Below the pieces are notes generated by a model. That model did not search any database and had not been told where the DNA came from. It saw nothing but the letters and a program-made list of their open reading frames with translations. Positions 61,812-64,000 of a DNA stretch of 64,000 nt are shown here, piece after piece (position 1 is the stretch's first letter; each line of letters starts with the position of its first letter). Location of the stretch: positions 1-64,000 of the forward strand of contig JAEZFD010000065.1 of the NCBI GenBank assembly GCA_023417655.1, read 5' to 3'. Both the position numbers and the translations under genes were made by a program. This DNA comes from Planctomycetota bacterium (GTDB lineage Bacteria > Planctomycetota > Planctomycetia > Planctomycetales > Planctomycetaceae).

Positions 61812-64000
61812 ATGCTGAAGCTCACAAATTTCAAAGTGCATATCGACGGCCGGGATGTCTTGACGGCGACGCTGAACGTCCCGGAACGCCCGATGAATGT
61901 GTTCGATGAGTCCGTCCTTCGGGAACTGGATCAGATTGTGGAATATGTGCGGAAACCCTCAGGGATCCCCTTAAAAATGCTCGTTTTCCGTAGCGGAAAG
62001 CCAGCAGGGTTTCTCGCCGGTGCCGATATTCATCGATTGAAATCCATCCAGACGCGCGAGGAATGCCAGTGGATTCTTGAGCAGGGGCAATTCCTGTTTA
62101 ATCGACTCGAAGCGCTCCCGATCCCCACGCTCGCATTGATTCATGGTCCCTGTGTCGGCGGTGGACTGGAGTTCGCGCTCGCGTGCAAATATCGACTCGC
62201 CGTCAATCTTCCTTCGACCCGACTCGGACTTCCCGAAGTGAAACTCGGCCTGATCCCAGGGTGGGGCGGAACTCAACGCCTTCCGCGGAAAGTAGGTCTT
62301 TCAACGGCCTTGCCCATGTTATTGCAAGGGAAACTGTTGACCGCGAAGCAGGCCGCGAAGGCCGGACTCGTGAATCGGGCGATCGAACCCGATCAGATTG
62401 ATGCAGAGCTCGACAGCTTCATTACCCGACGACTGGATGATGTTCCCGTTCGGAAGCCCTCACGAACAATGTCTCAGTGGTTGATCGACGGGAATCCGAT
62501 TGGTCGATCGATCGCACTCAGTCAGGCACGAAGGCAGATTGAAAAGCCGGGGCGCCACTATCCGGCATTGCAGAGAATTCTTGAAGCCACGGAAGTTGGC
62601 CTCGCATCAAGCCGGGTCTCAGAAGAAGGTCTCCGCGCCGAACGTTCGGCCTTCTGCGATCTGATTCTGGGTTCCGTCGCTCCACATCTGATTGATTTGT
62701 TTCTCAATCAGGAGCAGGCGAAGAAGGCGTCCACCTGGACAGATACAGCAGAGCCACTTCCGGTCAAGAAGATTGCTGTCATCGGCGCCGGCACGATGGG
62801 AGCCGGAATTGCGCAGTTGGCGGCCAGTCGGGGCTATCAGGTCCGATTGCAGGACATCAAGGCGGAGTATGTCGAGAAGGGAATGACGACCATTCGCGAT
62901 CTCTTCAAGAAGGCCGTCGACAAGCATGTTCTGAGTGCAGCTGAATCGGAGGCATCACTCAAGAACATTGAGACGGCGACAGAATTTAAGAACGATGACC
63001 AAATCGATCTGATGATCGAGGCCATCATCGAACGCCTCGATGTGAAAGAAGAGTTGTTCCGAACCGCAGACAATCTCCTCCCGGCAAATGCAGTTCTTGC
63101 TTCCAACACGTCAGCGCTGTCAATTGACGGTATGGCCAAGGCAACGAATCGTCCGGAGAAAGTCGCAGGGCTCCACTTCTTCAATCCGGTGCACAAGATG
63201 CCGCTGGTTGAAGTTGTCAAAGCCCAACGAACTTCGGATGAGACCTTGGCAACGCTGGTCGGGGTTGCGAAGAAGCTCGGCAAGGTTCCCGTTGTGGTCA
63301 AGCAGTCGCCAGGCTTTCTCGTCAACCGGATTCTCTTTCCGTATCTCGACGAGGCCGCCCGGCTGGTGATCGAAGGGTATACACCGAAAGAAATTGATGA
63401 TGCAGCAGTGGCATTTGGAATGCCAATGGGACCGCTGGAACTCCTCGATGTGATTGGAATCGACATCGCCGCGGACGTTTCACAGACCCTTCTGCACATG
63501 GCCACTGAACCATCGCCAAGCCCAGAGCTTTTTGCCTCAATGGTGAAAGCCGGCCATAAAGGTCAGAAAAGCGGGCGTGGCTTCTATCACTGGAAAGAGG
63601 GAAAAAAACAGGCAGCGGCGGAAGTCCCTTTGCCACATCCTTCAAGCGGGAAGAAAGTTCTCGCGTGCTGGACGACGAAGGGCGAAGAACTCAATGCGAT
63701 TCAGCAACGTCTGGTTCTGGCGCTTCTCAACGAAGCTCAGAAGTGTCTTAACGAGAAGGTCGTTGCAGAGCCATGGATGATCGATCTGGGAATGGTCCTC
63801 GGGACTGGCTTCGCTCCATTCCGCGGAGGACCGATGAGTTGCATCCAGGACTGGGGTCCTGAACACGTCCGCGAGAGACTTCAGATGCTCTCACGAATTT
63901 GCGGCCCCCGGTTCGAACCTGCAATCTCGGCAGATCCCCTTAGTGACCGGGTTCGAGATCAGCGGGTGACAGCCACTCCGCACTTAGAGAAGACCGCCGT
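61812..64000 (+). CDS. fused enoyl-CoA hydratase / 3-hydroxyacyl-CoA dehydrogenase (FadJ/FadB-type), partial at 3' end
   Basis: The frame is open from ATG 61812 to the window edge (729 codons plus 2 nt), so the C-terminus is missing. Residues 1-190 are a crotonase-fold hydratase/isomerase: oxyanion loop LAGADIHRL, catalytic Glu residues in GGGLEFALACKYRLA and LPEVKLGLIPGWGGTQRL. From about residue 315 comes the NAD-binding dehydrogenase (KKIAVIGAGTMGAGIAQLAA), with SNTSALSIDGMA, GLHFFNPVHKMPLVEVV and FLVNRILFPYLDEA; the catalytic His is in HFFNPVH. GAGGAG precedes the start by 5 nt. It follows the thiolase by 171 bp; together they perform the last three steps of beta-oxidation. At about 730 residues it is probably near its natural end. 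Confidence 0.93.
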   Translation, partial: MLKLTNFKVHIDGRDVLTATLNVPERPMNVFDESVLRELDQIVEYVRKPSGIPLKMLVFRSGKPAGFLAGADIHRLKSIQTREECQWILEQGQFLFNRLEALPIPTLALIHGPCVGGGLEFALACKYRLAVNLPSTRLGLPEVKLGLIPGWGGTQRLPRKVGLSTALPMLLQGKLLTAKQAAKAGLVNRAIEPDQIDAELDSFITRRLDDVPVRKPSRTMSQWLIDGNPIGRSIALSQARRQIEKPGRHYPALQRILEATEVGLASSRVSEEGLRAERSAFCDLILGSVAPHLIDLFLNQEQAKKASTWTDTAEPLPVKKIAVIGAGTMGAGIAQLAASRGYQVRLQDIKAEYVEKGMTTIRDLFKKAVDKHVLSAAESEASLKNIETATEFKNDDQIDLMIEAIIERLDVKEELFRTADNLLPANAVLASNTSALSIDGMAKATNRPEKVAGLHFFNPVHKMPLVEVVKAQRTSDETLATLVGVAKKLGKVPVVVKQSPGFLVNRILFPYLDEAARLVIEGYTPKEIDDAAVAFGMPMGPLELLDVIGIDIAADVSQTLLHMATEPSPSPELFASMVKAGHKGQKSGRGFYHWKEGKKQAAAEVPLPHPSSGKKVLACWTTKGEELNAIQQRLVLALLNEAQKCLNEKVVAEPWMIDLGMVLGTGFAPFRGGPMSCIQDWGPEHVRERLQMLSRICGPRFEPAISADPLSDRVRDQRVTATPHLEKTA

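Noticed and set aside
1..64000. CRISPR arrays, tRNA or rRNA genes, insertion sequences, prophage
   Set aside because: I saw no regularly spaced repeats, no cloverleaf-type sequence, no transposase or integrase frame and no structural phage gene; short dyads found are single-copy regulatory-type elements.

Overview
The window looks like chromosomal DNA of a planctomycete, probably Planctomycetaceae or a close relative. The evidence is a set of families that are typical of that group: two secreted cytochrome-like proteins of the PSCyt1/DUF1549/DUF1553 type, three pilin-like DUF1559 proteins with the N-terminal signature FTLIELLVVIAIIAVL, an ECF sigma factor overlapping a FecR-type gene, small lipoproteins with one carboxypeptidase-regulatory-like domain, a Tat-type Gfo/Idh/MocA oxidoreductase and a LamG-containing phosphatase-superfamily protein. 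Starts are often GTG or TTG. I saw no rRNA, tRNA, CRISPR array, transposase or prophage gene. All assignments come from reading the sequence and the translations; no database search was run.

Layout. 1-5.7 kb: ECF sigma factor, secreted SMP-30-type lactonase, a class IV aminotransferase, a PSP1-domain/YidD pair, and a phosphate-type porin. 6.1-9.3 kb: metY with a leader hairpin and two strong 3' hairpins, a tiny conserved-looking protein, then a YggS/DUF167 pair. 9.3-19 kb: two large DUF1549/DUF1553 proteins around a secreted M20 amidohydrolase, a methyltransferase and a secreted alpha/beta hydrolase. 19-25 kb: an AddB/AddA-like helicase-nuclease operon. 25-26.4 kb: SDR and CsaA-like genes. 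26.7-32 kb: ECF sigma, FecR-type protein, DUF1559 protein, lipoprotein and FAD oxidoreductase, all on the + strand.

32-43.4 kb is the most coherent locus. Seven minus-strand genes run in the order DUF1559, DUF1559, lipoprotein, phosphatase-superfamily/LamG protein, phosphonoacetate hydrolase (phnA), phosphonoacetaldehyde dehydrogenase (phnY) and an iron-type alcohol dehydrogenase. A divergent pair follows on the + strand: an organophosphate-antiporter-type MFS transporter and an XRE-cupin regulator. The simplest reading is a phosphonate utilisation locus: alcohol or aldehyde phosphonate to phosphonoacetate, then to acetate and phosphate, with its own uptake and control. A perfect 17-bp-arm inverted repeat sits upstream of the phosphatase-superfamily gene, and its inner 10-mer recurs in the divergent promoter region.

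43.5-58 kb holds housekeeping and accessory genes: a GT-C-like membrane protein, an AlaC-type aminotransferase with a clear terminator, CutA, an oxidoreductase, a dienelactone hydrolase, a GspE/PilB-like ATPase with a degenerate P-loop, McsB arginine kinase, an ogt plus DNA adenine methyltransferase pair, a macrodomain protein and two unknowns. 58.5-64 kb is a fatty acid beta-oxidation operon (acyl-CoA ligase, thiolase, hydratase/dehydrogenase fusion) whose last gene runs off the end of the window.
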